A stretch of 53,371 nucleotides of DNA from the NCBI GenBank assembly GCA_021414085.1, contig JAIOPC010000001.1:1-53371 (forward strand). Direction: 5' to 3'. Below the pieces are notes generated by a model that had not been told where the DNA came from, ran no database searches, and saw only the letters and a program-made list of their open reading frames with translations. The DNA comes from Actinomycetes bacterium (GTDB taxonomy: Bacteria; Actinomycetota; Acidimicrobiia; Acidimicrobiales; Ilumatobacteraceae). Positions 1-8,876 of the stretch are shown here, one piece after another (position 1 is the stretch's first letter; the number at the start of each line of letters is the position of its first letter). Position numbers and translations under genes: made by a program.

Positions 1-639
1 CTCGACGACGCCGCCGCTACCGAGTTCGAAAAAGCAGTCCGCAACGCCATCACCTGGGACGGCAACAGCGACACACGCACCCGACCAGAGGCCCAAGGCG
101 ACGCACTGTTCGATATCGCCGCCTTCTACAACAAGAACCACGACAGCGACGGCACACCCCGCCACCTCCCCCACATCAGCCTCTCCGCCGACGCATCAAC
201 CGTCACTGCTGGTGTGCCCCAAGCAATCAACGACGACGACCAACAAGCAGTGTCACCGTCGTGCACCGACACGTATCTGTGCGACTGCATCATCCACAGC
301 ATCTTGCGCGACGCCAACAGCGCACCCGTCGGCTTCGGACGCGCCCGCTACACCGTGCCACGCAAACTGTTCCGCCAGATCGCCGCCCGCGACGGCGGCT
401 GCCGCTTCCCCGGCTGCAACCGCCACGTCCGCCACAGCGACGCCCACCACATCATCTACTGGCGCGACGGTGGCGAAACTGAATACTGGAACCTTGTGCT
501 GTTATGCAGCCGCCACCACCACCTAGTCCACCAACAACGCCTCCACCTCAAACTTTTGCCCAGTGGACAACTCGACGTCACCTGGCGCGATGGCCGACAC
601 CGATCTAGCCAACCCCGCGGGGCGCCGCCACGCGTTTGA
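1..639 (+). CDS. DUF222/HNH endonuclease family protein, 3' part only
   Basis: The reading frame is open from base 1, so the N-terminal DUF222 part lies outside the window. The visible 212 residues end in an HNH nuclease domain of the actinobacterial 13E12-repeat type. Visible signatures are a zinc-knuckle-like CRFPGC, the core DAHHIIYWRDGGET, and NLVLLCSRHHHLVH. Family members are usually 400-500 aa and multi-copy; their function is unproven and homing-type DNA cleavage is an inference. The stop at 637-639 lies about 60 bases before the likely transketolase start. A second member of the family begins at 53234 in the same orientation. Confidence 0.85.
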   Translation, partial: LDDAAATEFEKAVRNAITWDGNSDTRTRPEAQGDALFDIAAFYNKNHDSDGTPRHLPHISLSADASTVTAGVPQAINDDDQQAVSPSCTDTYLCDCIIHSILRDANSAPVGFGRARYTVPRKLFRQIAARDGGCRFPGCNRHVRHSDAHHIIYWRDGGETEYWNLVLLCSRHHHLVHQQRLHLKLLPSGQLDVTWRDGRHRSSQPRGAPPRV

Positions 640-700
640 AGGGTTCAAAGTCGGGCGTCCGGGTACAGTCCACTGCGTGTCTGGCACCCTCGCTCCTGAA

Positions 701-2644
701 ATGGATCAGCAAGCAATCGCGCTCATTCGCGGGATGGCGATGGATGCGCCGCTGCACGCAAAGAGCGGCCACCAGGGAACGGCGATGGCGCTCGCTCCCC
801 TGGCCCACGTGCTGTACAGCAGGGTGATGCGCCACGACCCGTGCAATCCGCACTGGCCAGACCGCGATCGCTTCATCCTCTCCAACGGGCATGCCTCGAT
901 CCTGCAGTACTCGCTGCTGTTCCTCGCTGGCTACGGCCTCGAGCTGGAAGACCTGAAGCAGTTCCGCCAGTGGGAGTCCGCCACGCCCGGTCACCCTGAA
1001 GTTGGCCACACCGCTGGCGTCGAAGTGACTACTGGTCCGCTCGGCCAAGGTTTCGCCAACGCGGTTGGCATGGCGCTCGCCGAGCGACATCTGCGGGGCA
1101 CCTTTGGTGACGACGTGATGAACCACAACACGTTCGTGATCGCCGGCGACGGTTGCTTCATGGAAGGTGTCAGCCACGAAGCCGCTTCACTCGCCGGCCA
1201 CCAACGGCTGGGCAACTTGATCTGCATCTACGACGACAACCACATCACTATCGATGGCGACACCGCGCTCGCCTACAGCGACGATGTCGGCAAGCGCTTC
1301 GAGGCCTACGGCTGGCACGTCGAACACCTCGGCGAGATCGCCGACGATTGCGACGCGCTCGAGGCCGCGCTGCACGCCGCTGTCGCAATCACCGATCGTC
1401 CGACGCTGCTGATCCTGCGCAGCCACATTGCGGCGCCCAGCCCCGACCTCACCGATCATCACGAAGCACACGGCAACCCGTTCACCGCCGAACAGGTCAC
1501 ACGCACCAAAGCGGTCATGGGCATTCCCGACGAACCGTTCTGGGCGCCTGGTGAAATTGTCGAGACCTACCGCACGCACTGCGCAACGCGCGGAGCAACA
1601 GCGAGCGACGAGTGGCAAGACCGCTTCGACGCCAGCAAGGTCGATCGCGCGAAGTGGGACGCATGCTGGGCGGGCGGCGGCATCGACGCTTGGGAAGCAA
1701 CGCTGCCGACGTTCGAGCACGGCGAGAAGATCGCAACGCGTGTCGCGATCGAGAAGGCATTCAACGCGACACTCGACGGCGTGCCCGGCCTCGTTGCCGG
1801 CGCCGCCGACCTGACTGGCAACACCGGCACCAAGCTGGCCGGCCAAGTCGCCAACACACCCACCTCACCGCAGGGACGCCAGCTGTACTACGGCGTACGC
1901 GAGCACGCGATGGGTGCAGCCATGGTCGGCATGGCGCTGCACGGAGGCGTGTTGCCAGCTGGTGGCACCTTCTTCGTATTCCTCGACTACATGCGCCCTG
2001 CCGTGCGACTCGCCGCCCTCAGTCACGCCAAGGTGCTGTTCGTGTTTACCCACGATTCAGTCGGCGTGGGCGAAGACGGGCCGACGCACCAACCGGTCGA
2101 ACAACTTGCCACGCTGCGCGCCATCCCCGACCTGCAGGTCATTCGCCCAGCCGACGCCAACGAAACCGTCGAGGCGTGGAAGGCAGCGGTGGCGCACAAC
2201 GGCCCGACTGCACTCGTGCTGTCGCGTCAGGCGATTCCGGTGTGCACCGATGGATCGGCGGTCGCGGCCGGCGCAGGCATCGTTGTCGACAGCGCCAAGC
2301 CGCAAGTCGTGCTGATCGGTACCGGCAGCGAAGTTGCCGTCTGTGTCGACGCCGCCGCGCAACTCGCTACGGCAGGCATTGCAGCCCGAGTCGTCAGCAT
2401 GCCCTCATGGGATCGCTTCGCCGCCCAGTCCTCGGCAGCGCAGGCGAAGGTGTTTCCCGAAGGCGTGCCAACGTTGTCTGTGGAAGCAGCAACCACATTC
2501 GGTTGGGCGCGCTGGGCAGACGAGAGCGTCGGCATTGATCGCTTCGGTGCCAGTGCACCGGGCAACGTGGTGTTGGAGAAACTGGGAATCAACGTTGCCA
2601 ACGTCGTGGCTCGCGCTACGGCGCTGGCCGGAAAGAAGAAGTGA
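701..2644 (+). CDS. tkt: Transketolase
   Basis: Cytosolic thiamine diphosphate enzyme moving two-carbon units between ketoses and aldoses in the non-oxidative pentose phosphate pathway. About 647 aa from ATG 701. The TPP-binding region shows GDGCFMEGVSHEAASLAG followed by IYDDNHITIDG, and the family strings DRFILSNGHAS and TPGHPEVGHTAGVE are intact. The usual SGHPG near the N-terminus reads SGHQG. The frame stays open upstream to GTG 563 and ATG 590, but those starts overlap the HNH gene and add sequence absent from other transketolases; ATG 701 gives the family N-terminus (DQQAIALIRGMAMDA). A possible -10 TACAGT lies at 664-669. The transaldolase gene follows after one base. Confidence 0.95.
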   Translation: MDQQAIALIRGMAMDAPLHAKSGHQGTAMALAPLAHVLYSRVMRHDPCNPHWPDRDRFILSNGHASILQYSLLFLAGYGLELEDLKQFRQWESATPGHPEVGHTAGVEVTTGPLGQGFANAVGMALAERHLRGTFGDDVMNHNTFVIAGDGCFMEGVSHEAASLAGHQRLGNLICIYDDNHITIDGDTALAYSDDVGKRFEAYGWHVEHLGEIADDCDALEAALHAAVAITDRPTLLILRSHIAAPSPDLTDHHEAHGNPFTAEQVTRTKAVMGIPDEPFWAPGEIVETYRTHCATRGATASDEWQDRFDASKVDRAKWDACWAGGGIDAWEATLPTFEHGEKIATRVAIEKAFNATLDGVPGLVAGAADLTGNTGTKLAGQVANTPTSPQGRQLYYGVREHAMGAAMVGMALHGGVLPAGGTFFVFLDYMRPAVRLAALSHAKVLFVFTHDSVGVGEDGPTHQPVEQLATLRAIPDLQVIRPADANETVEAWKAAVAHNGPTALVLSRQAIPVCTDGSAVAAGAGIVVDSAKPQVVLIGTGSEVAVCVDAAAQLATAGIAARVVSMPSWDRFAAQSSAAQAKVFPEGVPTLSVEAATTFGWARWADESVGIDRFGASAPGNVVLEKLGINVANVVARATALAGKKK

Positions 2645-2645
2645 C

Positions 2646-3752
2646 ATGAGCCGTATCAAGAACCTGTACGCCGAGCAAGGGCAGAGCCCGTGGCTCGACA
2701 ACCTGAAGCGCAGCTACCTCACCGGCGGCACATTGCGTGCGCTGGTGAAGTCGGGCATTCGCGGGCTCACCAGCAACCCCACCATCTTCCAGAAGGCGAT
2801 TCAGGGTTCTGCCGACTACGACGAGCAACAGCGAGAGCTTGTCCGTGCTGGCGCGAGCGTCAGCGAGCAGTACTGGGCGCTCGTGTTGTCGGATATCAAC
2901 GGCGCGCTCGACGAGTTCGCCGATCTCTATCGCGACAGCAACCGTGGCGACGGGTTCGTCAGTGTGGAAGTCGAGCCCGCGCTCGCGCACGACGAGGCCG
3001 GGACCGCGTTGGCTGCACGATCACTGCACGAGCAGATCGCACGACCGAACCTGATGGTCAAGATTCCCGGCACAACCGAAGGCATCGGCGCGATTCGTCA
3101 GATGATCGCCGAGGGACGCAGCATCAACATCACGTTGATCTTTAGCCTTGATGCGTACCAGCGCGTGATGGATGCCTACGTCGATGGGCTCGAGACTTAC
3201 GCGGCGACGAAGAACCCCGACCTCGCCGGTGTCGCGAGTGTCGCCAGCTTCTTCATCAGTCGCGTCGACTCAGAGGTCGATGCCCGGCTCGACGCAATCG
3301 GCACGCCGGCGGCCCTCGCGTTGCGTGGAAAGGCTGCCGTGGCGCAGGGCAAGCTGGCCTATCAAGCCTTTCGGCGCACGTTCAGTGGCCCGCGTTGGCA
3401 AGCACTCGCCGATCGCGGTGCGGTCGTGCAGCGCCCGTTGTGGGCCAGCACGTCCACCAAGAATCCCGCGTACCCCGACACGTTGTACGTCGATCAGCTG
3501 ATTGGCCCCGACACGGTGAACACGCTCCCCGACGCGACCATAGATGCGTTCAACGATCACGGCACGCTCGAGCGCACGATCGACGACGGTGTAGCGCACG
3601 CCGAGGCCGTGTGGCGCGAACTCGGCGAGGTTGGCGTCGACATGGAAGATGTAGCCGCCAAGCTCGAGCGCGAAGGCGTTGCCAGCTTCACGAAGAGCTT
3701 CGACGACCTCCTCGCGGCGCTCGCCGAGAAGGCCGAGACACTGCGGTCGTGA
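2646..3752 (+). CDS. tal: Transaldolase
   Basis: Transfers a dihydroxyacetone unit between sugar phosphates in the pentose phosphate pathway. 368 aa, the usual length for the actinobacterial form. The N-terminus shows TSNPTIFQKAI, and the Schiff-base lysine is expected in NLMVKIPGTTEGI. SINITLIFSLDAY and WASTSTKNPAYPDTLYVDQL are further family blocks. The ATG lies one base after the tkt stop, so the two are co-transcribed and probably translationally coupled. The stop overlaps the GTG start of the LOG-family gene. The tkt-tal order is common in actinobacteria. Confidence 0.96.
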   Translation: MSRIKNLYAEQGQSPWLDNLKRSYLTGGTLRALVKSGIRGLTSNPTIFQKAIQGSADYDEQQRELVRAGASVSEQYWALVLSDINGALDEFADLYRDSNRGDGFVSVEVEPALAHDEAGTALAARSLHEQIARPNLMVKIPGTTEGIGAIRQMIAEGRSINITLIFSLDAYQRVMDAYVDGLETYAATKNPDLAGVASVASFFISRVDSEVDARLDAIGTPAALALRGKAAVAQGKLAYQAFRRTFSGPRWQALADRGAVVQRPLWASTSTKNPAYPDTLYVDQLIGPDTVNTLPDATIDAFNDHGTLERTIDDGVAHAEAVWRELGEVGVDMEDVAAKLEREGVASFTKSFDDLLAALAEKAETLRS

Positions 3753-4762
3753 CGACTGCCGATCCCGCCGACGAGCTGATCACCGCTCTACTCGCTGATC
3801 TAGCCCCTGGGGCGAACCGGCGTTACTCGCAGCAACTGCTGCGCGCCGCGGTCGACATCGTGCGTCAGCGCCCACAGACACTCGATCTCAAGATCGCGGC
3901 TGCGGCGTTGGAGGAGATGGGCGATGCGTTCGCAATGTTCGTCTCGTCGCACGGCGTGCCGAAGGTGACGATCTTCGGCTCGGCACGCACGAAGCCGGAA
4001 GACCCGCTGTATGCCGCGGCCCGCGACGTTGCCCACCAGTTGGCTGCCCAGGGTTGGATGGTCATCACCGGGGCCGGCCCAGGGATCATGCAGGCGGGCA
4101 TGGAGGGCGCGGGGCGCGAGAACTCGATCGGCGTGTCGATTCGGCTGCCGTTCGAGCAGGGCGCCAACTCGGTGATCGCCGGCGACACGAAGTACGTGAG
4201 CATGAAGTACTTCTTCACGCGCAAGCTGATGTTGGTGAAGGAGAGCAAAGGTTTCGTCTGCTTGCCCGGAGGTTTCGGCACGCTCGACGAGACGTTCGAG
4301 CTGATCACGCTCACCCAAACCGGCAAGGGCCTGCCGGTACCGATCGTGCTGCTCGACACACCCGGCGATCCCTACTGGGAGACTGTCGACGAGTTCATTC
4401 GCGAACAGTTGGTCGACCGCGGTTTGGTATCGGCCGCCGACACGAACCTCTACCTCATCACGGACTCGTGCGAGGTCGCCGTCAACGAAATCGTCGGCTT
4501 CTATCGCAACTACGACTCGCTGCGCTATGTCGGCGATCAGATCATCATTCGCTTGAAGCGTGCACCGTCAGTGGAGCAGCTGGTGGCGATCAACGAGCAG
4601 TTCGGGCGTCTGTGTAAGTCGGGCACCATCGTGGCCAGCGAACCGTTCGAACCCGAGAAGCGAGAGAACGATCGGCTCGATCTCGCCCGCATCTCGTTCG
4701 CGTTCGCCAAGCACGGCTATGGCGACTTGCGTGAACTGATCGACTACTGCAACTCGCTGTGA
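3749..4762 (+). CDS. LOG family (TIGR00730-type) Rossmann protein
   Basis: 337 aa starting at GTG 3749, which overlaps the tal stop (GTGA). The central Rossmann-like domain shows VTIFGSART, VITGAGPGIMQAGMEGA and the signature PGGFGTLDETFE. Family members release nucleobase from nucleoside 5'-monophosphates (cytokinin-activating LOG, bacterial PpnN). Flanking extensions of roughly 70 residues before and 110 after the core make it longer than minimal LOG proteins, so PpnN-like nucleotide turnover is more likely than cytokinin synthesis. Coupling to tkt and tal would fit salvage of ribose 5-phosphate, which is an inference. Its 3' end overlaps the end of the convergent gene at 4744. Confidence 0.85.
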   Translation: MTTADPADELITALLADLAPGANRRYSQQLLRAAVDIVRQRPQTLDLKIAAAALEEMGDAFAMFVSSHGVPKVTIFGSARTKPEDPLYAAARDVAHQLAAQGWMVITGAGPGIMQAGMEGAGRENSIGVSIRLPFEQGANSVIAGDTKYVSMKYFFTRKLMLVKESKGFVCLPGGFGTLDETFELITLTQTGKGLPVPIVLLDTPGDPYWETVDEFIREQLVDRGLVSAADTNLYLITDSCEVAVNEIVGFYRNYDSLRYVGDQIIIRLKRAPSVEQLVAINEQFGRLCKSGTIVASEPFEPEKRENDRLDLARISFAFAKHGYGDLRELIDYCNSL

Positions 4763-4965
4763 GGGTCCGAGTCGCCGCGCAGCGAACGTGAGGCCTTCTC
4801 GATCGCGCGCCGAGCTTGGGTCAGCCGCTTGTCGTCGGCCGGGCGGCCACGCTTCTCGGCCGCGGCTTCTCGTAGTTGGTCGAACATCAGCTCATCAAGC
4901 TCTTCCGCGATTGCATCAAGCCGATCGGCGAGGTACCTGTAGTCGTTCGGTGAACGGTCGCTCAT
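4744..4965 (-). CDS. Small hypothetical protein coupled to glcF
   Basis: 73 aa, charged, starting at ATG 4965, which overlaps the glcF stop by four bases (ATGA). The sequence (DYRYLADRLDAIAEELDELM, then a stretch rich in Arg, Lys and Ala) suggests two amphipathic helices, possibly coiled coil. It has no membrane segment and no recognised domain. Translational coupling to glcF suggests it is real. The last 19 bases overlap the 3' end of the convergent LOG-family gene. Function unknown. Confidence 0.6.
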   Translation of the reverse strand: MSDRSPNDYRYLADRLDAIAEELDELMFDQLREAAAEKRGRPADDKRLTQARRAIEKASRSLRGDSDPHSELQ

Positions 4966-6098
4966 AGCGCCTCCGCGAGTAGGTCGATCGGGTGACGCAC
5001 TTTCATGCCGGCGCCAGCGAGGTGCAGCGAGCATCCTGGATTGGCGCTGGCCACCACTCCCCCGCCTGCGCGCTCGATCGCGGCGACCTTGCTATCGCGC
5101 ATCATGCCGGCGAGCTGCGGTTGCGTCGCCGAGTAGGCACCGCCAGCACCGCAGCACAACCCATCGTCGTCAAGCTCCACGATGTCGGCCACAGCGCCAA
5201 GCACCGCGCGTACGGCGGCGTGGTTGCGTTGCACGTGGCGCAAGTGGCAGGGATCTTGCACGATCACGCGCCCGAGGTGGCGCTGGGGTTGCAGTCGATC
5301 GACGTACTGTGCGACAAACTCGTTGACATCCACGACGCGTGAACTGAACTCGGCAGCGGCCGGCGTGCCCAGCAGATGCCCGTACTCCTTCAGCGCCGCC
5401 CCGCACCCTGCCGAGTTGACGACGACCGGCGCTGTCCCGGGCATCGAGGCCATCACGTCGGCGGCAAGACGGCGCGCCGTGTCTGTAAGGCCGGCATGCG
5501 TCTGCAATGCGCCGCAACATCCGCCGCCGGTCGAGGGCAGGGCGAAGGTGACATCGATCGCGGTTAGCACCTTGGCAGTGTTGCTGTGAGTGCCGCGCTG
5601 CCAAGCGTCCATCACGCAACCGGTGAACAGCCACACGTCGCTGCCCGTGGCCACAACGGCTGTCGCGCGTCGCAATGGCAGCCTCGGTATTCCCAGTCGC
5701 TTCGGAACGAGATGCGCTCGCTGCGCGATTGCGAGCAACGTCGAACCGGCGAGCAACAACCTGTGACGAGGCAGCACCGCAAATGCGCGCCGTTGCCAGC
5801 GTGGGGTGATGCGATGTTGCGCAGCGAGCGTTTCGCGCACGCCTTCCTGCAAATGGCCATAGGGAACGCCCGACGGGCACGCTGGCTCGCAGCCCCGACA
5901 TTGCACGCACGTCTCCATGAACGAGATGAACTCATCGGTCACCGGCGCGTCGTCGATGTGCACCGCCCGGATCGCGGCGATGCGGCCGCGTGGCGATAGC
6001 GCCTCCTCACCGGTTACCCGAAAGGTCGGGCAGTGCGGCAAACAGAGGCCACAGCTGACACATGTCCCGAGTTCAGCGTCATCGAGGGCGAACTTCAC
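4962..6098 (-). CDS. glcF: Glycolate oxidase iron-sulfur subunit GlcF
   Basis: About 378 aa. Two 4Fe-4S ferredoxin motifs are visible near the N-terminus: CVSCGLCLPHCP and CVQCRGCEPACP. Two cysteine-rich CCG-type domains follow, with GGGCCGALQTHAG and LCCGAGGAYS. GlcF passes electrons from the flavin subunits GlcD/GlcE to the membrane quinone pool during glycolate to glyoxylate oxidation. The start is GTG 6098; longer in-frame extensions upstream have no family similarity and would run through the divergent gene. glcD and glcE sit about 7 kb away on the same strand, an unusual split. A lone GlcF-like Fe-S oxidoreductase is the alternative reading. Confidence 0.9.
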   Translation of the reverse strand: MKFALDDAELGTCVSCGLCLPHCPTFRVTGEEALSPRGRIAAIRAVHIDDAPVTDEFISFMETCVQCRGCEPACPSGVPYGHLQEGVRETLAAQHRITPRWQRRAFAVLPRHRLLLAGSTLLAIAQRAHLVPKRLGIPRLPLRRATAVVATGSDVWLFTGCVMDAWQRGTHSNTAKVLTAIDVTFALPSTGGGCCGALQTHAGLTDTARRLAADVMASMPGTAPVVVNSAGCGAALKEYGHLLGTPAAAEFSSRVVDVNEFVAQYVDRLQPQRHLGRVIVQDPCHLRHVQRNHAAVRAVLGAVADIVELDDDGLCCGAGGAYSATQPQLAGMMRDSKVAAIERAGGGVVASANPGCSLHLAGAGMKVRHPIDLLAEAL

Positions 6099-6104
6099 GG
6101 TGCG

Positions 6105-6110
6105 TATATT
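6105..6110 (+). promoter_or_regulatory. -10 box of the leaderless gene at 6120
   Basis: TATATT fits TANNNT and ends nine bases before ATG 6120, so the transcript would start at or within three bases of the start codon. Only 21 bases separate this start from the divergent glcF GTG at 6098, so one short segment must serve both directions. It also holds TGCG and CGCA arms around the box (6101-6116). No convincing -35 box is visible. Confidence 0.5.
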
Positions 6111-6119
6111 GTCGCATAC

Positions 6120-6572
6120 ATGAAATCTGTTGAAGAGTACGCCGCCGCGTATCGCGAGATCGTGCAAAAAGAAGTGCCGGCCGAACCGGTGCTCGTAGTC
6201 GGCGTGCTCAGCCGACCGGGCAGCATCGGCACGGTGTTGCTCACCCAGGTCAGTGGTCTGGCAGCGTTGGCCAAGAACAAGTCGGGCAAGACGGCCTCGG
6301 CAGACCTGCCGTTGAACGTCGTCGCCGCGGCCACCCCTACTCACGTGTTGTTCTTCGCGTTCAAGCCGAAGATGATGTCGATCAAGCTGAAAGGGCTCGT
6401 GCGCGCAGTTCCGCGGGCCGGCCTCAGCATCACCGTCGAACCGGGCACGGTTGCTACTCGCATCACGTTCCACTGTGGCGACGGCTCAACATTCCAACTC
6501 GACAGCAACCGCAGCATCGGCCAGTACAACAAGATGAACGATGGGTTACTAGCTGAGCTCAGCCGCATCTAG
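6120..6572 (+). CDS. Conserved-looking hypothetical protein, 150 aa
   Basis: Not recognised. A 150-residue soluble, basic protein with no signal peptide or transmembrane helix. It has a Val/Leu-rich central beta-type region (PVLVVGVLSRPGSIGTVLL, THVLFFAFKPKMM) and a C-terminal part resembling an antiparallel sheet (ATRITFHCGDGSTFQLD). The layout suggests a small PH-like or similar beta-barrel fold, which is only a guess. It starts at ATG 6120 with a TATATT box just upstream and is divergent from glcF. The ygcW-like gene starts 44 bases downstream, so read-through into that operon is possible. Confidence 0.7.
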   Translation: MKSVEEYAAAYREIVQKEVPAEPVLVVGVLSRPGSIGTVLLTQVSGLAALAKNKSGKTASADLPLNVVAAATPTHVLFFAFKPKMMSIKLKGLVRAVPRAGLSITVEPGTVATRITFHCGDGSTFQLDSNRSIGQYNKMNDGLLAELSRI

Positions 6573-6616
6573 CGGTAGCATTCGGCCCCTAATCGGCTCT
6601 GTAAGGGGTGCGCGCG

Positions 6617-7402
6617 TTGGACATCACGGATTTCGCTATGAGCTTCTTCCACCTTGGTGGCAAGAACGCGATCGTTACGGGCGGCAACACGGGGCTCGGC
6701 CAAGCCTTCACGCTCGCGCTCGCCAAGGGTGGTGCCAATGTGTTCGTTCCCAGCATCATCGACGATGCCGCGGAACCGACAAGCACGCGCAATCTGGTCG
6801 AGGGTGAGGGCGTGCGCTACGAGTTCATGAAAGCCGACATCACCGAGGCGGGCACTCCGCGCCGCATCGTCGATGCCTGCGTCGAACGGCTTGGGTCGGT
6901 CGACATCCTCATCAACAGCGCTGGCATTTGCCCGATGGCCGAAGTGCTCGAGTTCGGTCGGCCGCAGTGGGATGCAACGGTGCAGGTCAACCTGACGGCT
7001 GCATTCGAGATGAGCTACGAGGTGGCGCAGCGGATGGTGCCGCAGCGCAGCGGCAAGATCATCAACATCTGTTCGATGTTTTCGTTCCTCGGCGGGCGGT
7101 TCTCATCGGCCTATGCGGCCACCAAGCACGGCATCGCTGGCCTCACCAAGGCCTACTGCGACGAACTCGCGCAGTACAACATCCAGGTGAATGGCATCGC
7201 TCCCGGCTACTACGCAACGGCGATCACCGCCCAGACGCGCGGCAATCCGGAGACAAACCAACGGGTGCTCGATCACATCCCGACCGAACGGTGGGGTGAG
7301 CCTGCCGATTTGATGGGAACAGTTGTGTTTCTGGCCAGCCGCGCATCCGACTACGTGAACGGGCACATCCTCGCCGTCGACGGCGGCTACCTCGTCCGCT
7401 AG
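6617..7402 (+). CDS. ygcW: SDR-family dehydrogenase, YgcW-like
   Basis: 261 aa short-chain dehydrogenase, NAD(P)-binding and cytosolic. The cofactor motif is TGGNTGLGQ (TGxxxGxG), followed by NSAGIC (NAG variant), the catalytic serine in NICSMFSF and YAATK (YxxxK). Strings such as AYCDELAQYNIQVNGIAPGY, NPETNQRVLDHIP and the end VNGHILAVDGGYLVR closely match E. coli YgcW as remembered, a protein related to 2-deoxy-gluconate and 5-keto-gluconate dehydrogenases. The TTG at 6617 was chosen because AAGGGGTG at 6603-6610 is a good ribosome site and the length then equals YgcW; ATG 6638 is the alternative. First gene of a three-gene operon. Substrate unknown. Confidence 0.9.
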   Translation: MDITDFAMSFFHLGGKNAIVTGGNTGLGQAFTLALAKGGANVFVPSIIDDAAEPTSTRNLVEGEGVRYEFMKADITEAGTPRRIVDACVERLGSVDILINSAGICPMAEVLEFGRPQWDATVQVNLTAAFEMSYEVAQRMVPQRSGKIINICSMFSFLGGRFSSAYAATKHGIAGLTKAYCDELAQYNIQVNGIAPGYYATAITAQTRGNPETNQRVLDHIPTERWGEPADLMGTVVFLASRASDYVNGHILAVDGGYLVR

Positions 7403-7414
7403 GACCAGGGACTG

Positions 7415-8863
7415 ATGGCCATACCGACTGATCGTCAATACGTAATCGGCATCGACTGCGGCACGCAAAGCGCCAAGGTCGTGGTGTACGACACGCTCGG
7501 CAAAGCCGTCGCCAGCGGCCAGCACCCGTTGGCACCAATGAGCCGACCGCAACACGGCGTGGCCGTGCACCCGGGCGACGACCTGTGGGATTCGATCGTC
7601 GCCGCTGGCCGCGCCGCGCTCAGCAGTTTCAGTGGCGAACTGAGCTCGATCGTCGGCGTCGGCTTGTGCCCGATTCGTTGCTGTAAGGCCTTCTTGAAAG
7701 CCGACGGATCATTGGCCGAGCCGCTGATGAGTTGGATGGACGACCGCGCCTATCGGTCGTACGTGCCCACCGACCCGGCGGTGAAGTGGGCGACAACCTC
7801 GTCGGGCTATCTCGCGCACCGCTTCACGGGCGAGTTCAAAGACACTGCGGCCAACAACATTGCCGCGCAGTGGCCGATCGACACCGACACATGGCAGTGG
7901 AGCACCGACCCGGCCGTGATCGAGCGCTATGGCATCAAGCGCGAGATGTTGTTCGAACTGCAGATGCCGGGCGATGTGATCGGAAGCCTGACGGCGGAAG
8001 CGGCTGCAGCTATCGGCCTGCCCGCCGGCATCCCGGTGATCGCTACGGCCAACGACAAGGCGGTGGAGATGCTGGGCATCGGAGCGCTCGGCGACGCCAC
8101 CGCGCTGGTGTCACTGGGCACTTACATCACCGCCATGGCGCCCGGCAAAGAGAATCACAAGCAGGCAGCCCACTTCTGGACCAACTTCGCCAGCATCCCA
8201 AATCGCTACCTTTACGAGAGCAGTGGAGTGCGCCGCGGGATGTGGACGCTGAGCTGGTTCCTCGACTTGCTTGGCCCGGAAGTCGCCGAGCGTGCAAGTG
8301 CGTCGGGGCTCTCGCGCGAGCAGTACATCGAACGCGAGGCCGCACTCGTTCCGGCTGGCTGTGAGGGTTTGATGACGGTGCTCGACTGGCTCGCCACCAC
8401 CGACAAGCCATTCCGCAAAGGGATCATGCTCGGTTTCGATGCCCGCCATTCGCGCGGCCACCTGTATCGGTCGATTCTGGAGGCCATCGCCCTCACGATG
8501 AAGCATCACGTCGACGCGATGTGCGCGGAGTTGGGCATCACACTCGAGGAGATAGTGATCTCCGGCGGCGGCTCCAACAGCCCGCTGATGATGCAGATCT
8601 TCGCCGATGTCTTCGGTATTCCGTCGTCGCGATGTGTCGCACTTGGAGGGGCCAGCCTCGGCGCCGCCATGTGTGCTGCCGCTGCAACCGGGGTGTTTGC
8701 CGACATCGAGACTGCGTCGGCAAAGATGGCCCCCGGACGCGAGTCGTTCGCCCCCAATGCAGACAACAGCAACATCTATCAACGGATCAGCGACACTGTG
8801 TACCACGACATTCGCCAACACACCGACGCTCTGTTCGAGCGTGCCTACCCAATCTTCCACTAG
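7415..8863 (+). CDS. ygcE: FGGY-family sugar kinase, YgcE-like
   Basis: 482 aa carbohydrate kinase of the FGGY/xylulokinase superfamily with two actin-like domains. Visible parts are the N-terminal phosphate loop IGIDCGTQSAKVVVYD, the likely catalytic Asp region SWMDDRA, SLGTYITAMAPG, and the nucleotide-binding VISGGGSNSPLMMQIFADVF near the C-terminus. GIGLGSIRCC-type and GVRRGMWTLSWFLDLLG strings place it with E. coli YgcE rather than with xylulo-, glycero- or rhamnulokinases. It starts 12 bases after ygcW and ends 13 bases before ygcU. It probably phosphorylates a sugar or sugar acid made or used by the two flanking oxidoreductases; this is inferred from context. Confidence 0.9.
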   Translation: MAIPTDRQYVIGIDCGTQSAKVVVYDTLGKAVASGQHPLAPMSRPQHGVAVHPGDDLWDSIVAAGRAALSSFSGELSSIVGVGLCPIRCCKAFLKADGSLAEPLMSWMDDRAYRSYVPTDPAVKWATTSSGYLAHRFTGEFKDTAANNIAAQWPIDTDTWQWSTDPAVIERYGIKREMLFELQMPGDVIGSLTAEAAAAIGLPAGIPVIATANDKAVEMLGIGALGDATALVSLGTYITAMAPGKENHKQAAHFWTNFASIPNRYLYESSGVRRGMWTLSWFLDLLGPEVAERASASGLSREQYIEREAALVPAGCEGLMTVLDWLATTDKPFRKGIMLGFDARHSRGHLYRSILEAIALTMKHHVDAMCAELGITLEEIVISGGGSNSPLMMQIFADVFGIPSSRCVALGGASLGAAMCAAAATGVFADIETASAKMAPGRESFAPNADNSNIYQRISDTVYHDIRQHTDALFERAYPIFH

Positions 8864-8868
8864 AGGAG
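8862..8868 (+). promoter_or_regulatory. Strong ribosome binding site of ygcU
   Basis: AGAGGAG overlaps the ygcE stop codon (TAG at 8861-8863) and lies eight bases before ATG 8877. It is a clear Shine-Dalgarno site in a window where many first genes show none, and it fixes the ygcU start. Confidence 0.75.
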
Positions 8869-8876
8869 CACCCGCC

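Noticed and set aside
635-649. TTTGAA-GGG-TTCAAA hairpin at the end of the left HNH gene
   Set aside because: Only a six-base AT-rich stem without a T-run; too weak to call a terminator. It differs from the 45-bp palindrome family.
563-700. Longer transketolase starts at GTG 563 and ATG 590
   Set aside because: They overlap the HNH coding end and add residues not found in other transketolases; ATG 701 aligns with the family N-terminus.
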